From Rachycentron canadum (taxonomy: Eukaryota > Chordata > Actinopteri > Carangiformes > Rachycentridae), in the NCBI GenBank assembly GCA_038496675.1, contig CM076666.1, positions 7,452,203 to 7,516,202 on the forward strand: 64,000 nt of DNA, given 5' to 3'. Below the pieces are notes generated by a model, which was given only the letters and a program-made list of their open reading frames with translations, did no database searches and was not told the DNA's origin. This document shows, in pieces, positions 35,191 through 46,888 of this stretch. The translations under genes were made by a program, and so were the position numbers. Each line of letters opens with the position of its first letter. Within the stretch, counting starts at the first letter, position 1.

Positions 35191-37470
35191 AAGACACAGT
35201 AATTAAATCATGTCCTTATTCAAATTTTTTTGTCTCTGGAACGAGGAAAATCAGCACAGTGTCACTCAAAGAATTTCTTCCACAACTGTTTAGTATTGCG
35301 ACCTGTATTTAAACCTGTACACCTCTGTTGATGCTGTGTTTATGGAAAAGGGGTGACGTAATCATAGTCATGGCCTTCTTTATCCAGCTAGACCATGTTT
35401 CGGGTAATATGCTTGTAATACATGGGCTCATTATTCAAAACATCCTCAATCTGACTCTCCTTAAAACTCTACAGTGTCTGTCAATTTAAAAGCACAGCCA
35501 GAGCAATATTAAAATCATTCACCATCCCCTTCAGGAATAAACTCCTTCCTAATGGGATTTTAGAGCTTCTCCCTTTCTAGCACTGTCATTTTTACCTGTG
35601 TTTACTTTAAGAATTATTGGATACTTTGTGAATTGAATTGTTTCTTTTTTTCTAGCAACTTAATGCTTTCACATTGCCATTACCTTTCACATTTATCTTG
35701 TGTATTACTTAAGAGCTGTCATGCGCCTTCATCTGTGGAATGTGATTGAGCCATTTTGTCTTTGTGCACTAGACAATGAATTGTTGGATAATGAATAACC
35801 ATCTCACAATAAAACTGTGGAAGTGGAGTGGTGCCTCTTGCAGTATAATCAGCAGTCACACAAAGTTTATAGTAATTATACTCCTAATTGATAATGCACA
35901 AAAATAAAACAGCCCGATGACACCACTTCATTTCAATTGGGATAGACTAATAAGAGGAGCAAAAGAGTATGAGAAATTTAAGTAGAATTAAATTTATTGT
36001 GAAGAAAAGGAGTAGACTTTGGTGCTTAGACCCAGGCAGGAAGTGGATCACCATGGAAGCTGTCCATAGTTGTAAGGTCCTTCTAAATAGAGAGTGATGA
36101 GTGATAACTAGAGATGAGGAATGGAGCAGGAATGGGAACACCTTCATCAATGCGAGACTTCAAATCAGATGGTTTCATTGGAGATGGTCTGGTGTCCATG
36201 GCTGAGGTGGTGAACAGGTGGAGGCGGGTCACAGAAAGATTGCGGTGCTGAAATGACAGCGAAATGACAACAGAGAGAGAATAAGTTTAAAGTTTGACAG
36301 ATTACGATTCAACTTACTGTCAGGTCATGATAGGATGAAGACGCCAATGAGTGGGTGGAGCTTATAAATAACAGGAAATGGTGCTTAGACGTGAACTTTT
36401 GTCAAACTTCATATCTGTACATTACATCTGTGTGACTGTATAAGAGGTTAAGAAAGGGATGCATCATCCGAACTGGAAGAGAGGAGAGGAAACTGGGGGA
36501 GAACTAGAAGGACTGAAGCTCATGCTGCTTTTGAATCAGTAGAATGTTAATTCCTGCTGTTGAATACTACATAAGGTCTGTCAAACTCTCACAGGTGCAT
36601 TTACAAAGTAGCTTCTGGTCCTAAAAATTGGCTCCATGACAGAATAATGCAGCACCCATAAATCTCATATCTTTCTGCACCATTTTGAAAAACATGAGAA
36701 AACATTATACTTTCATGTGTCACGCTCAAAGGAGGTCGAGAGCAGCTGGTTTCTACCTAGATTTCACCCAACTGTGACTATTGAAACAGTCATCCATGTG
36801 TAGCGAATAGAGCCTTCACACCAAAGCTACTTTGGCATGTAGGTCATTATGCTACTGATAGGAAAGTAAGATGTCTCACTAATGAGGTGTATTTTTAATA
36901 TGCAGACTAATACATCTGAAATAGAAATACTTAAACATTTATCTACAGATATTTATGGCTGTTGCTACAGAGCTACAAACAATGATATCAGAATTTAAAA
37001 AAAAAAAAAATTAAAACATCTAAAACTAGTGAAAGATGACATGGACCCAGGAGTCCTTAAACCCTGTGAACCAGACTTTAAAACTTTTGGTCTTCAGATC
37101 TTTTGGTGCCTCCTCAGCTAATGATGCCACAGTGAAATAGCATTATGGGTGCACTCTGCTTTTTTTATATGACATTATATTAGTATTGTCTTTAAAAAAA
37201 AAAAAAAAAGAATTGTCAGGAAAATTTTAAAGGAAAAAGATGACATGACAGATACTCTGTTTTATACTTGTAATAACTGATGCAATAAGAATGTAAGCTT
37301 TCTCTCAGCTCCTGACTGAAATTAATGGTTTTGTTTTAACAATGATCTCCCCCCGAGACAAGCATTTGCTCTGTGTCTGTATCAGCTCTGTATCGTAGAT
37401 CATTTCTGTCGATACTAACACGTCTGAAAATGCATATCACATGACAATTCACACACGCAAGTGTCTACAT
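35191..37470. other. Non-coding stretch, unassigned
   Basis: No gene or known family recognised. An A-run lies at about 36987-37000, another at about 37193-37209. Confidence 0.5.
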
Positions 37471-37600
37471 CAGTGTTTCCAAAAAGTCTCCTTTTCTTCC
37501 CATGCAGACTAAAACACAGAGTTTTCAAACTAAAACAGGGTCAGCAGCGTTTCCAAAAGTCTCTGTTTTAGTGAACGTCAAGTGCAAATGCAGTAAAATC
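37471..37600 (+). repeat. Dispersed repeat fragment with internal duplication
   Basis: CAGTGTTTCCAAAAAGTCTC (37471-37490) and CAGCGTTTCCAAAAGTCTCT (about 37546-37565) are direct near-copies about 75 bp apart. I recognise the GTTTCCAAAAGTCTC motif from a teleost interspersed repeat. Boundaries are uncertain. Confidence 0.4.
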
Positions 37601-37627
37601 GATGGGTCTTAAAGCTAAAACGTATTA

Positions 37628-38075
37628 GTGTGGCTCATAGACTGGACATAAAAATGGACGTAGACTCTGGGTCTGAAAAGTCAAGCCAATGCAGAAGAGC
37701 CTAAGCGTGCATTTTATCTAATGACCACTGGGGGCTGACTACACACGTAAAAAGAAGTCCATTTGTATTGAACTCTATGTAAAAATTGCCCTACTTTTCA
37801 CTTGATTTATGACCTCAGCAAATGTTTTTTCTGATGAGTATGCATTAGGTCATGGCTACCCCGTAACTGACAGACTGTACCAGAAATTGCGACCCTGCTG
37901 ACAATCAGGACAGAGCAGGTCAGATCCACCCCTCATTCCTCCTCAGCTCCACCTTCTTCTGCAAATACTGTATGGTTTCTTGTGGTTTCAAAAGACTAAG
38001 ATGGTGACGGCCAAATTACAAACTCCAGGCAGCAAAACGGCAGCTCACGAAACCAATGGGTAACGTCATGGTCTC
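37628..38075 (+). repeat. Dispersed teleost repeat family C (MITE-like)
   Basis: Ordered blocks: CATAGACTGGACATAAAAAT, GGACGTAGACTCTGGGTCTG, AAGCCAATGCAGAAGAGCCT, AACTCTATGTAAAAATTGCC, a mid block TGACCTCAGCAAATG, and at the end AAAGACTAAGATGGTGACGG and ACCAATGGGTAACGTCATGG. I know this series as an abundant teleost repeat whose full copies end in an inverted CATAGACTGTATA-type terminus. The matching right terminus is missing here, so this copy is truncated. It has no coding capacity. Confidence 0.68.
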
Positions 38076-39356
38076 ATATAGCCACATGTAGCTACGCGAT
38101 GCTTAGCTAGTCACTAATTGTGTCTGTGCACTACCTGCTCAGCAGCAAACAGCAGTGGCTTTCTCAATGAAAATAGCTGCTAGTTGCAACTAAAAACAAC
38201 AACATGAGCGTTGTGACAGGGTAAACCAAAACCAAGTAAGCAATGGTCTGAAATTCACTCTAAAGCTCCCTGAAGATAAGGGGAGCTGCAAATTCAGGTG
38301 ATAATTCTCTATGATCAACAACATTGTGTGCATGTTGTTTCCTGCATTTCTATTGTAGAAAATATGGATTATAGCCTCTAGTTATGGCTCTTTGGAGTAA
38401 ATATAAAAACATATATTTTCTTTTAAGTTGTTTACTGTCTAGTGCTGAATAGTGTATTACATGATGTTCTCTTATATGCAAGATTAAGGAGGGGAAAAGC
38501 CTGTCAGTGGCTTATTTCATTGTTGGGAAACAGTGAGTATATTTACAAGGCTCACTCAGTCACATCCTGGACTAAAAGATTTTATTTTGTCATTGAAATG
38601 CCAAAATCCAGTCAAATATACATGGTATTGTAATAAATGGCGTAACACTAGATATAGTATTATAGAGAAATTTGTTCTGCCAAGTACAGCAAAATTCACA
38701 TATGACTTGTCTAAGCTTGTTAAATCCTGAAGAGGTGGAGACCAAGACTAATTTCAATTGATGTCTCTTTATATTAGTCAATAATTGCCGATTACTATGT
38801 GCTGACTCATTTTGCATTAACATCTGTTCATGTCTGTGTTCTCAGATAGGTGATTATTCTGCTTAAGTATAAATGCATTGAAGGATGCTGGTAGACCATG
38901 TTTTGAATTGAATTTAATTGGGAGAACAGAGAGAAATGAGATGCAAGTTCATACAGGGCCATTTTCAGTCCCTACTGACATTTTTAATGTTTACTGAATT
39001 AACCTCTCCTCTTCTTCAAACTCTAAATCTGCTCTCATATTTTAAAAAGGTTGTTCCCTCCCTTTTTTTCCTTTTGCCAGTGTCTGTCTCTTCACCTTGT
39101 TCCACCTCTTTAACTTTCACTCTGCTTCTAAGAGCTTGTTTTTTTTTTTTACAGTGTTCAAGTAAACTGAAAGTGAGGACCTGAAACCATGGCAGAGACT
39201 CATAAGAACAATTTGACACCATCATACTTCAGTCCTTCTACTTGTCCTGGAGTACACTAACACAGAGTGGTTAATTTAGCCTGCTCTTCATTCACGATGC
39301 TGTGGTGCAGACTAGCCTGCCACAGTTGACGGACACGTCTGTCTTAACTGTTCTTT
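38076..39356. other. Non-coding stretch, nothing recognised
   Basis: AT-rich sequence without recognised elements. Confidence 0.5.
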
Positions 39357-39550
39357 CTGTCTTTACCACCCCATTTTCTCCCCTCTTCCTCCCTCTCTCC
39401 CCTCCTCCTCGCCTCGCACTTTCCATGTGTCATCATTTTCTCACCCCTCTCTCCCTCTTCTCTTTTTTTCCTACCCACGTTTCCTCCCTGCTGGACCCAG
39501 CCTGCCTCACTCCTCCCTCTGTTTGTTCCTTCCTCTCTCTCTTGCACTGT
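39357..39550. repeat. Polypyrimidine tract
   Basis: Strongly C/T-biased on the plus strand, with few purines. It creates an open frame continuing to 39975 (182 codons, the longest in the window) that has no domain and ends in the GT array, so I do not call it a gene. Confidence 0.8.
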
Positions 39551-39800
39551 TTGCAGAGTTCATATTATCATCTGTGGTTGACAATTCCTCAGAGCAGGGG
39601 TGTTATAATTGGATAGGGGAAGGCATTCGCTCTCTGATAGTCCCAAAAAACCTTGGGCCCAAAGTGCTGAAAGTCACAATCAATAAGGATCTCTTTTTTA
39701 TTCACCTCTCTAATGTCGTTTACTTTATTCCTCATCTTGCCCATTTTTCTTACTCACGCCCTTACCTTTCACTACCTCTAATTAGGCTGCTGCCGACATG
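39551..39800. promoter_or_regulatory. Candidate conserved non-coding element
   Basis: Complex sequence with ATTATCATCTG, TATAATTGGATAG, GTCACAATCAATAAGG and CTCTAATTAGGCTGC. It sits between a pyrimidine tract and a GT array. A similar short block, AGCTAATTAGCTCC, follows the array at 39967-39980. Inferred from texture only. Confidence 0.22.
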
Positions 39801-39883
39801 TTTGTGTTGTGGGTTCATGTTAGTGTTGTATTCACAAGCTGGTCCGTTCATTTTGTGTGCATGGGCAAAAGTGCATAGCCACC

Positions 39884-39884
<1 letters not shown>

Positions 39885-39926
<42 letters not shown>

Positions 39927-39934
39927 GCGTGCGC
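39885..39934. repeat. (GT)n microsatellite
   Basis: Pure GT to 39920, then interrupted by GCGTGTGCGTGCGC. A Z-DNA-prone composition. Confidence 0.96.
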
Positions 39935-40059
39935 ATTTAGCTACAGATTGTAGTGTTGACAAGCCAGCTAATTAGCTCCTCAGCTAACGAATGTGCCGCT
40001 GACAAGGCTGCACTTGTGGTGGCACCGTGATTTGAGGAACACAACTTTGACTAACATTC

Positions 40060-42929
40060 AGGATAGTGGCAGAGATGAAAAGAAGCTTGACAGTGTAAGC
40101 AATTCAAAAGGAAATCAAAGCTGAGTGTTTGTAATGAAGTGCCACAGAAGCAGGTGTAGCACAGCTGGGTGGATTTTATCATAAAATTGTGTTTCTGAAT
40201 TACAAAAGATTTAAGTTGTCTAAACATAAAAAGGAATATCGGTGATATCAAAATACCTGAAAGCTATACAACGGAGCACCTTGCATCGATATGATTCAGC
40301 TGTCTCAACTCAATAGCAAGCCAGATGAGTAGTAACTGACAATAACTGATAACACAATTATATTACATCACCAATGAAATAACGTCCCAGCAATTTTGGA
40401 TTTTACTCCCATGTAATAATCTTTAAAGAGTTAAATGAAGGAGGGGCTGTCTGTGCAGCAGGTTATTATACTTTGTAGATCACTTTGGTCAGCTTGAACT
40501 GTATTTCAATGTACTGCAGAAATAAAGTTGACTTGACTTGGCTTGACAGCCGTGTTTTGTTACGCCTGCTGTCGTAGGGCCACGGTTTCAGGAGCCACTC
40601 CTAGGGGTCATAGCAGAGGGTTAATAAAACAAAATAGTTTTTCAGGTTGGAGGACTGGTTGCAATTAAAGGCCATGTGGCTTAATCATGGTAAGAAAGTT
40701 CTCAAAATTAATAACAACATGCTATAATTGGTTATTTATCCATCATTTTCAGTGGACACAGACATAGAACTCTCTAATGCGGTGATGAATTTATAGAAAA
40801 TAACCAAAGGATGTGTGAACTGAGCAAGCGTGATTATACAGTATTTACGGTGACCTAGTTAGTTTGAGCTCCATTCATCACCCTCCCTACTACATTATGT
40901 TTAATGGATACTGATAATGTGAAAATTACATTCCTCTGCACTGAAAGGCTGGTGTGATAATATCATGAATTGGACAAGCCATTTTCATGCCTTTATGATG
41001 TGTAAAGGTGGGGTAACCGTTTAATTATAGGCCAAATGGTCATGGTGCATAGTGTGAAATCTGTCTGACCAATCACACAGAACTCTGGGAAAATTTGAGT
41101 GGAAAAGTTGATTAAAAATGAATTCAGTTCCATCTAAAAAAAAATAAATAAATAAATAATGCAAAGAACTAGAGGGTTATTTTCATCTAATGGAAAAGAA
41201 TCACACAAATTGCATGGCTGCCATATGGCGATATGAGCCATAACTCGACGTTACCTACTTAGAGAAAGGGTTATAATATGTATGACGGTGATCGAGCCCC
41301 CCTTTGGCACCACTTCATCCTCATCTGTCCCAGATGTTTCCCATAGAAAAGCTTTAAAAGTGTGCTTTAGCAGAGGTGGATATGTTAACCAGACATGCCC
41401 TGTCCTCAACCTTGGAGCCTTCATTTCTCTGAAAAAATCAACTTATCCCTAAGGCATAAATCTGACCTTTGTGTGGCCATCATCTTATGTTATTTAATGT
41501 CTTAAATCACCCACGATCACGGTCACGCAAAGATCAGCTTGTTATTCATCATACTACAATGCCCATTTAAAATATGCCTGTTGGTTGAGGCCGACTACTT
41601 GGCCTGGGTTAATACAGCTTTCAGCTTTCTCTCTTTGGTGACACTTTCCTAAGTGATATACATTGCACAGTGTGTGGTCAGTCAGTCTTGTTTTTCATAG
41701 CTGGAGTAGGCTGCTCCACTCTGTTCCTAGAGTATCTGGGTGACAGGTGATGATAGGCCATCATGTCGCACTTGAGTTCTTCAAACCTTGGCATGAGTGC
41801 TCTGTAAATTGCTTGGTTGTTGCACTGCCTTTGTAGTGAAGTTCTGCCTTTTACTTCATCAAGTACCATGTAGAAAAGGAATGTTTGATTGTTCCCTGTT
41901 TGGTTTTTATGCCGCGCTCTAGTACAAAGCTACATGCACAATCTTGCAGGTAAGACAATGCACATTATTGTGGACTGCAGCGATGTGCAAATGTACAGTT
42001 CAGGCAAGCTATGATTGTGACTCAGTCCCTGTCTTTGTAGAATGGTGGTATTGTATTAATAAACACAATCAACACATTAGCCAAATGGGAAGGACATAAA
42101 AAAAAAAAAATACATTCAACACATTTTGGGAGCCTCAAGGATACACACTACGCTTCACTTAGACATTTGAACAGAATGATCTCTGTTTACTCCGCATGCA
42201 AGTATGAACTTCTCCATATGACTTAAAACCTTGAATGTCAGTTGCCGTGTACAGAATATTTACTATTCTGTGTGTCTGACCACCCAACTTTTGCTCTGCA
42301 CTGTAATTATCCATTGTCCATCTACCATAATATATCTTTAATAATCCTTTTCAGTCATGGTTGTTTATCATACACGTTATTTTTCAGGACGATATATAAT
42401 TTTCTTTGAAAGTGTGTTTGTGAGCTGTGGGGCTGTGCCACAAGGCACCAAACATGAGTTTCAGTTCAGATTTTAAAAAAGTGCGGGAGAGTGAGAGGAA
42501 GGCTGGAGAGATTAGTTCAGGGCACTGATCTTCAGGCCATATCAGTGCCAAGACACAGCACGAACCGCAGCCAGCTGAGCCGAGGGGCTTCCCAGGAGCT
42601 GCCTGGAAAGAAGACGAATCGTGATATGCACGCACAAATACACTGGAAGACTCACGTGGGGGCATGTGTGCATGTACACACTCACGTACAGACACGCACG
42701 CACAGGTTGCATCCCACACCTCCTCTTCATTGTAGGAGCTGTCCTGTTTTGACCAGAGCTCATTTACCACAGCCTGAGGCTATCAACACCCCCCCTCACC
42801 TGCACACCACATTCCTTATCAGCTCTCCCTCCACACTTCTTCTTCTTCTTCTCCTCTTTCACCTAGCCTCTCTGTTTACCTCTCCATGTCTGTCTTTTCA
42901 CCTCTGTCTGTCACTCCAACACACCACTC

Positions 42930-42930
<1 letters not shown>
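40060..42930. other. Non-coding stretch with retroposon tail
   Basis: At 40504-40549 the string AATAAAGTTGACTTGACTTG is a typical 3' end of fish LINE or SINE copies; the body upstream is not recognisable. A short (AAAT)n array lies at about 41140-41159. At 40840-41060 and 41200-41400 there is complex sequence without assignment. Positions about 42840-42930 are pyrimidine-rich. Confidence 0.5.

Positions 42931-42932
<2 letters not shown>

Positions 42933-42985
<53 letters not shown>
42933..42985. repeat. (CA)n microsatellite
   Basis: Pure 53-bp array. It produces a Thr-His run in a plus-strand open frame of 179 codons which I reject as a gene. Confidence 0.97.
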
Positions 42986-42987
<2 letters not shown>

Positions 42988-43505
42988 CTGTCCTTTACAA
43001 GAAAAATCTTGCCATGCTCTTCAGCAGTAATGAAATGCATTTTCCTTCGTCTAATTCAATCACAGAATGCTGTGTGCGGCGACGGTTTATGAATACATTA
43101 CTTTATTGCCAAGACAGGATGAAAGAAGAAATAGATAGCCATGACAGCCTTTAGCTTTATGAACACACACTCACCCTTTTCCCCGCTCTCTGTCACACAC
43201 ACTCAGTATGAGACTGAGGGAGGTTTTAAACAGAATATTACAAAACTCAAGTACATTCACAACCAAGCCACACACAGACACACTGAAATGAATTTTTAAA
43301 AATTCCATTTAAACTCCTTCTGAGCTCAAACATATTTGGCAATTAGTGTTCCCTTAAGCACATTCCATATTAATTATATACTGAACTAATATTAAAAAGA
43401 CTATGGTCTAGACTTCTTGTATATGAAAAGAGACCTGATTAAGCAGATTCACATTGTATACTTTGTTGTGATACTACAGGAATGACATAGGACACAAGCA
43501 GACAT

Positions 43506-43816
43506 CCATCCGTCCATTATCTATACTGATTATCCAGACAGGAGCTAATCCCAGTTGACACTGGGTGAGGGCGGGGTACACCCCGGACAGGTTGTCAGAC
43601 TGTTGCAGGACTGACATATAAAAACATACAGAGACAAGTAATCATTTATACACACACACACACACACACACACACCTACGGGCAGTTTAGAGTTAGATTA
43701 AGGAGTACCCAGAGGGAACCTAAGCAGACACAGGGAGAATTTGAAATGCCACACAGAAAGGCACAAAGTCCAGGTATCGAACCCAGAACCTTCTTCCGGT
43801 GCTGACCATGAATAGA
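43506..43816 (-). mobile_element. SINE-like element, 5'-truncated (copy 4)
   Basis: Read on the minus strand. It starts inside the family head, keeps a perfect B box GGTTCGATACC (43783-43773) after GAAGAAGGTTCTG, and runs through the body to a (GGAT)-type tail at 43512-43503. A (CA)n array at 43650-43675 has expanded where the body has GTGAGTGTG. A 7-bp direct repeat CAGACAT flanks it (43499-43505 and 43817-43823), consistent with a target-site duplication of a truncated insertion. The B box here is what the 19.3-kb copy lacks. Confidence 0.78.
43650..43675. repeat. (AC)n microsatellite inside a SINE copy
   Basis: Pure 26-bp array grown from the GTGAGTGTG part of the SINE body. It shows how a mobile element can seed a microsatellite. 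Confidence 0.93.
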
Positions 43817-44312
43817 CAGACATTGATTAAAATGTGATATTAGCATATCCCTGTACATTAAGCTTAGAATGAGAGCTGAATTATTCAATACTTGTTTTAA
43901 TGTTTTATGTTTATTGGTAAGCCTTAAGTCTTACTACCTCCACTACTTACATAGCATTGCATAGTGTGAATATTTGTGCTTCTTTGTAGGAATTGCATCT
44001 GATTGTACAGAATCTAGTGCATATGTGAAGTCAAGTTATTCTATAAGCTTTAGTTTGCAGAATAATGAAACATTGCAGGTTAGTAGGTTTGGCCTGTGTT
44101 GCTTCCTGCCCATTTATTTTCACGGTCTGAGTATAGACTACTTGAAATGAATTAGTTCATAAAGCATGTCATCCAACCTTGTCTTAAGGTGGAAGAGTTT
44201 CCTGTTACGAAGGCAGAGCGGTAAGGATGCCATCATAGAAAAGGACGAGATGCAATAATCATTCAAATCAGACTCAGAAATATGAATCCCTCATGGGAAA
44301 TTGTTAAATGGG

Positions 44313-44390
44313 GATTCGATTCAAGTCAATTTTTATTTCTATAACGCCAGTTCACAAAAGAAATTATTTCAAGGAACTTCCAAAATGGAG
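44313..44390 (+). repeat. Retroposon 3'-end fragment (reversed)
   Basis: CAAGTCAATTTTTATTTCTA followed by TAACGCCAGTTCACAA and ATTTCAAGGAACTTCC. This matches the pattern of a very common teleost repeat end (TTCAATTTTATTTGTATAGCGCC). Only the terminal 80 bp is present. Confidence 0.5.
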
Positions 44391-44401
44391 CAGGTCTAAC
44401 C

Positions 44402-44488
44402 TTGCATCCAGGGGCCATGGAGCCAATCCCAGCTGACACTGAGCGAGGCAGGGTACACCCTGGACAGTTCGCCAGTCCACTGTTACCA
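44402..44488 (-). mobile_element. SINE-like element fragment (copy 5)
   Basis: Minus-strand 3' half only: GACTGGCGAACTGTCC, a CAGGGTGTACCCTGCCTCGC block and GTGTCAGCTGGGATTGGCTC. No tail or head. It lies about 65 bp from copy 6 in the opposite orientation. Confidence 0.68.
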
Positions 44489-44553
44489 AGTGCTTGCTTT
44501 TGGTGGGAATTGCATTTAATATAAATAATTTTATATCGAGAAGGTTAGACATG

Positions 44554-44777
44554 AGTGGCACGGGGTGTAGTGGTTAGCACAATGACCTCACAGAAAGAAA
44601 GTTCTGGGATTTCCACTGAGTACGGCTTCCTCCCACAGTTCAAACACATGCACAGTAGGTTAGATTAATTGTAACTAAAATTGCCCATAGGCATGAGTGT
44701 GAATGGTTGTTTGTCTCTTTGTCAGCCCTGCAATAGACTGGCAACCTGTCCAGGGTGTACGCCGCCCTCCCCCATTG
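44554..44777 (+). mobile_element. SINE-like element, 3'-truncated (copy 6)
   Basis: Head GAGTGGCACGGGGTGTAGTG, TTAGCACAATGACCTCACAG, a decayed B-box region GTTCTGGGATTTCC, then CGGCTTCCTCCCACAG, TTGCCCATAGGCATGAGTGT and AATAGACTGGCAACCTGTCC. It stops at the GTGTACGCCGCCCTC block without the tail. Together with copy 5 it forms an inverted pair. Confidence 0.75.
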
Positions 44778-45299
44778 CTGCTCACCCCTCACCCTTGGGA
44801 AGTCTTTCCTTGACACTGTTGCTACTCGCAACAGTGGCAGAAAGACTTCCCTTTAAGAGGCAGAATGAGTTACTTTCTAACAACCTGGTCAGTTAATCAG
44901 TGTGTGGAGGGGCCATAGCTGTCCCATTGTCCGTTTTCAAAAGTTGGTAGACTACCAACTCCAGCATCAGTGTTTGGCCTGTGGCGTTTTACATTCTGTT
45001 ATATCACCCAACCAGCAGTGTGATTGAAGCATATTGATCCCTTCAGTGTCCCTGGGTCATCCTGTCTGCTACAGTGCTTCTTCATATTAGCACTGTTTTG
45101 CACCCAACTTGGAAATGTATAAATTCTACACACAGTGGCTCTAATTTTGTCAGTTTTGATAAGCACAGCTTTTGTTTCTTTTTACCTAAACACGCAACTG
45201 CCAGCAGCGCTTGGATGAAGATTCACTGCCCTTCAATAGAAAGAAGCTGTGTTTGAAATATCCTTGAGTATGACAGTGTTTTGCTGCCAACTCCAGTTC

Positions 45300-45387
45300 T
45301 CCTCCCTTACTTGCTTGCCAGGGGCCTGAACTCAGGAGAGTTGATTGCAGGTCTTTCTCGCTGCACAATACACCACCTTGTTGCCCC
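45300..45387 (-). mobile_element. Possible tRNA-like SINE head
   Basis: On the minus strand GGGCAACAAGGTGGTGTATT, GCAGCGAGAAAGACCTGCAA and CCTGAGTTCAGGCCCCTGG parallel the head and B-box layout of the other SINE copies but with low identity. It could be a related but different tRNA-derived family, or chance. Confidence 0.3.
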
Positions 45388-45414
45388 ATTTACTCTGTCC
45401 TCCATCCTACACTT

Positions 45415-45490
45415 CCATGCTTTGCTGCTGTAATGACTCAATTTCCCCTCTGGCATGCCTGGCCTTCAGGGATCAATAAAGTTAATCTTA
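45415..45490 (+). repeat. LINE-type 3' end fragment
   Basis: GCTGCTGTAATGACTCAATT, TCCCCTCTGGCATGCC and GGGATCAATAAAGTTAATC follow the pattern of fish LINE 3' ends that terminate in a GGGATNAATAAAGT string. No coding part remains. Confidence 0.5.
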
Positions 45491-46664
45491 TGTTGCCTTA
45501 CCTTCTCGCCTTGGATCCCAGCCTCATTAAGACATGCTGGAACTTTTGCCATATGGGGGGCTGAATAGAAGTAGGCCCATGGCCCAAAAACATGTCTGAG
45601 GCTTACTTCTGGTGGCAGCAGTGGCAATATGTTTTAATAAACCTAGATCTTAGACTCAAGGGGAGTCCATTTCTCATTTGCGTCCCTGACTGAAGGAGGC
45701 ACTAATATCCCTGGGATTATGGGTTTGTGAAAGCCACAGGGCTTCCAGTCCATCTGTCAGACAACTGTTCATATAACAAACTGTAGCTTTTTCTCTCTTA
45801 AATTGTCGGTGGTAGCAATAGAAGATAAGACCAAGAGATGCACCCCAAGATCATTCAAGGTCTGTCTGAGAATGGTGTGTGTCTTTTGTCATCAAGCTTC
45901 CTTATATCTCACTACCGCTCTGACATGTAGCAGCAACTTATCAGACTTCCTCTGTGAGTCCATTAAAAAGCAGTCAGACCTCTGAAAGCACCTCTAGCTA
46001 CACCATCACTTACAGTTAAAGCTTAAGGGCAGTGGATAACTCTGAAGTTTGTGTCCTACAGGTCAGGCAAAACATCAAACATTAACTTTGAATGAATGAG
46101 ATGTGCAATGAAATCCAGTGATAGTAACTCAAATATAATTTTCCCCATTTTTATAAAATACTGGTTTCAAGATACTACATTTTCATCTTTACACAGAGGT
46201 CAAGTTATGGTTTTTCAATAGACAAGCTAGGAATGTGCTACACTTCATCAAATCTGTATGACTTAAAATGAAATCTGGCTCCTCATCTTTGATTTATCAC
46301 CGCTTGTAGGGTTTTCTAAAAATCAAAAGTAACAAGAAGAAGTACGGGCTATTGTTTCGATTTCGTTGTATGATCGCTGTATTTTTGCAGTTACTATTAT
46401 ACTGTTTGACCTTGTGTCGTTGTAACTGATCCTTGCCATCAGTGTTATATGACAAGGAAGGCAATTAACCTCCCACATGCACACACTTAAGTGCACAACC
46501 ACACACACATACACACCAATGCATAGGCAGGCCATTGCCATGATTGCTGTCTTGCGAGTGCAGATGTTGGACAGCGCATGGCTCAGATCCGCCGAACCTT
46601 GCCCTGCTGTCTTGGTGAAGAGTCAAGCTGGCTAATAAAGTCAACACTGGCTGCCTCCTTCATT
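45491..46664. other. Non-coding stretch, nothing recognised
   Basis: Unassigned sequence with short chance open frames. Confidence 0.5.
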
Positions 46665-46835
46665 TACCTTGTTAGCTAACTGACAGGGGGCTGTCTGGCC
46701 TGCAGCTTAAAGGCCTTAATGAGCAGAGGGCCTTGTTAGCGCTGTGCGGATGGCGAGAGACAAATGAGCTTGTTAAGTCTAGGCTATGCATATTCTTAAT
46801 TAGCCTTTTGTAATGTGTAGTGCAATCATTCTGTG
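46665..46835. promoter_or_regulatory. Candidate conserved non-coding element
   Basis: Complex block with GGCTATGCATATTCTTAATT (46782-46801), joining an octamer-like ATGCATAT and a homeodomain-type TTAATTAG. Upstream are GCAGCTTAAAGGCCTTAATG and ACAAATGAGCTTGTTAAG. It is bounded by a GT array. Inferred from texture. Confidence 0.28.
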
Positions 46836-46848
46836 TGTGAGGGAAAAG

Positions 46849-46849
<1 letters not shown>

Positions 46850-46886
<37 letters not shown>
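46850..46886. repeat. (GT)n microsatellite
   Basis: Pure array of 18 units. Confidence 0.97.

Positions 46887-46888
<2 letters not shown>

Noticed and set aside
39427..39975. 182-codon plus-strand open frame, the longest ungapped one in the window
   Set aside because: It starts in a polypyrimidine tract, ends in a (GT)n array, has no recognisable domain, and its middle looks like non-coding conserved sequence.
42491..43030. 179-codon plus-strand open frame
   Set aside because: A large part is a Thr-His run encoded by the (CA)n array; a 128-codon frame on the other strand covers the same DNA. No domain recognised.
43773..43783. Perfect polymerase III B box, suggesting a tRNA gene
   Set aside because: No cloverleaf can be drawn around it; it is part of the SINE head, with the family body following.
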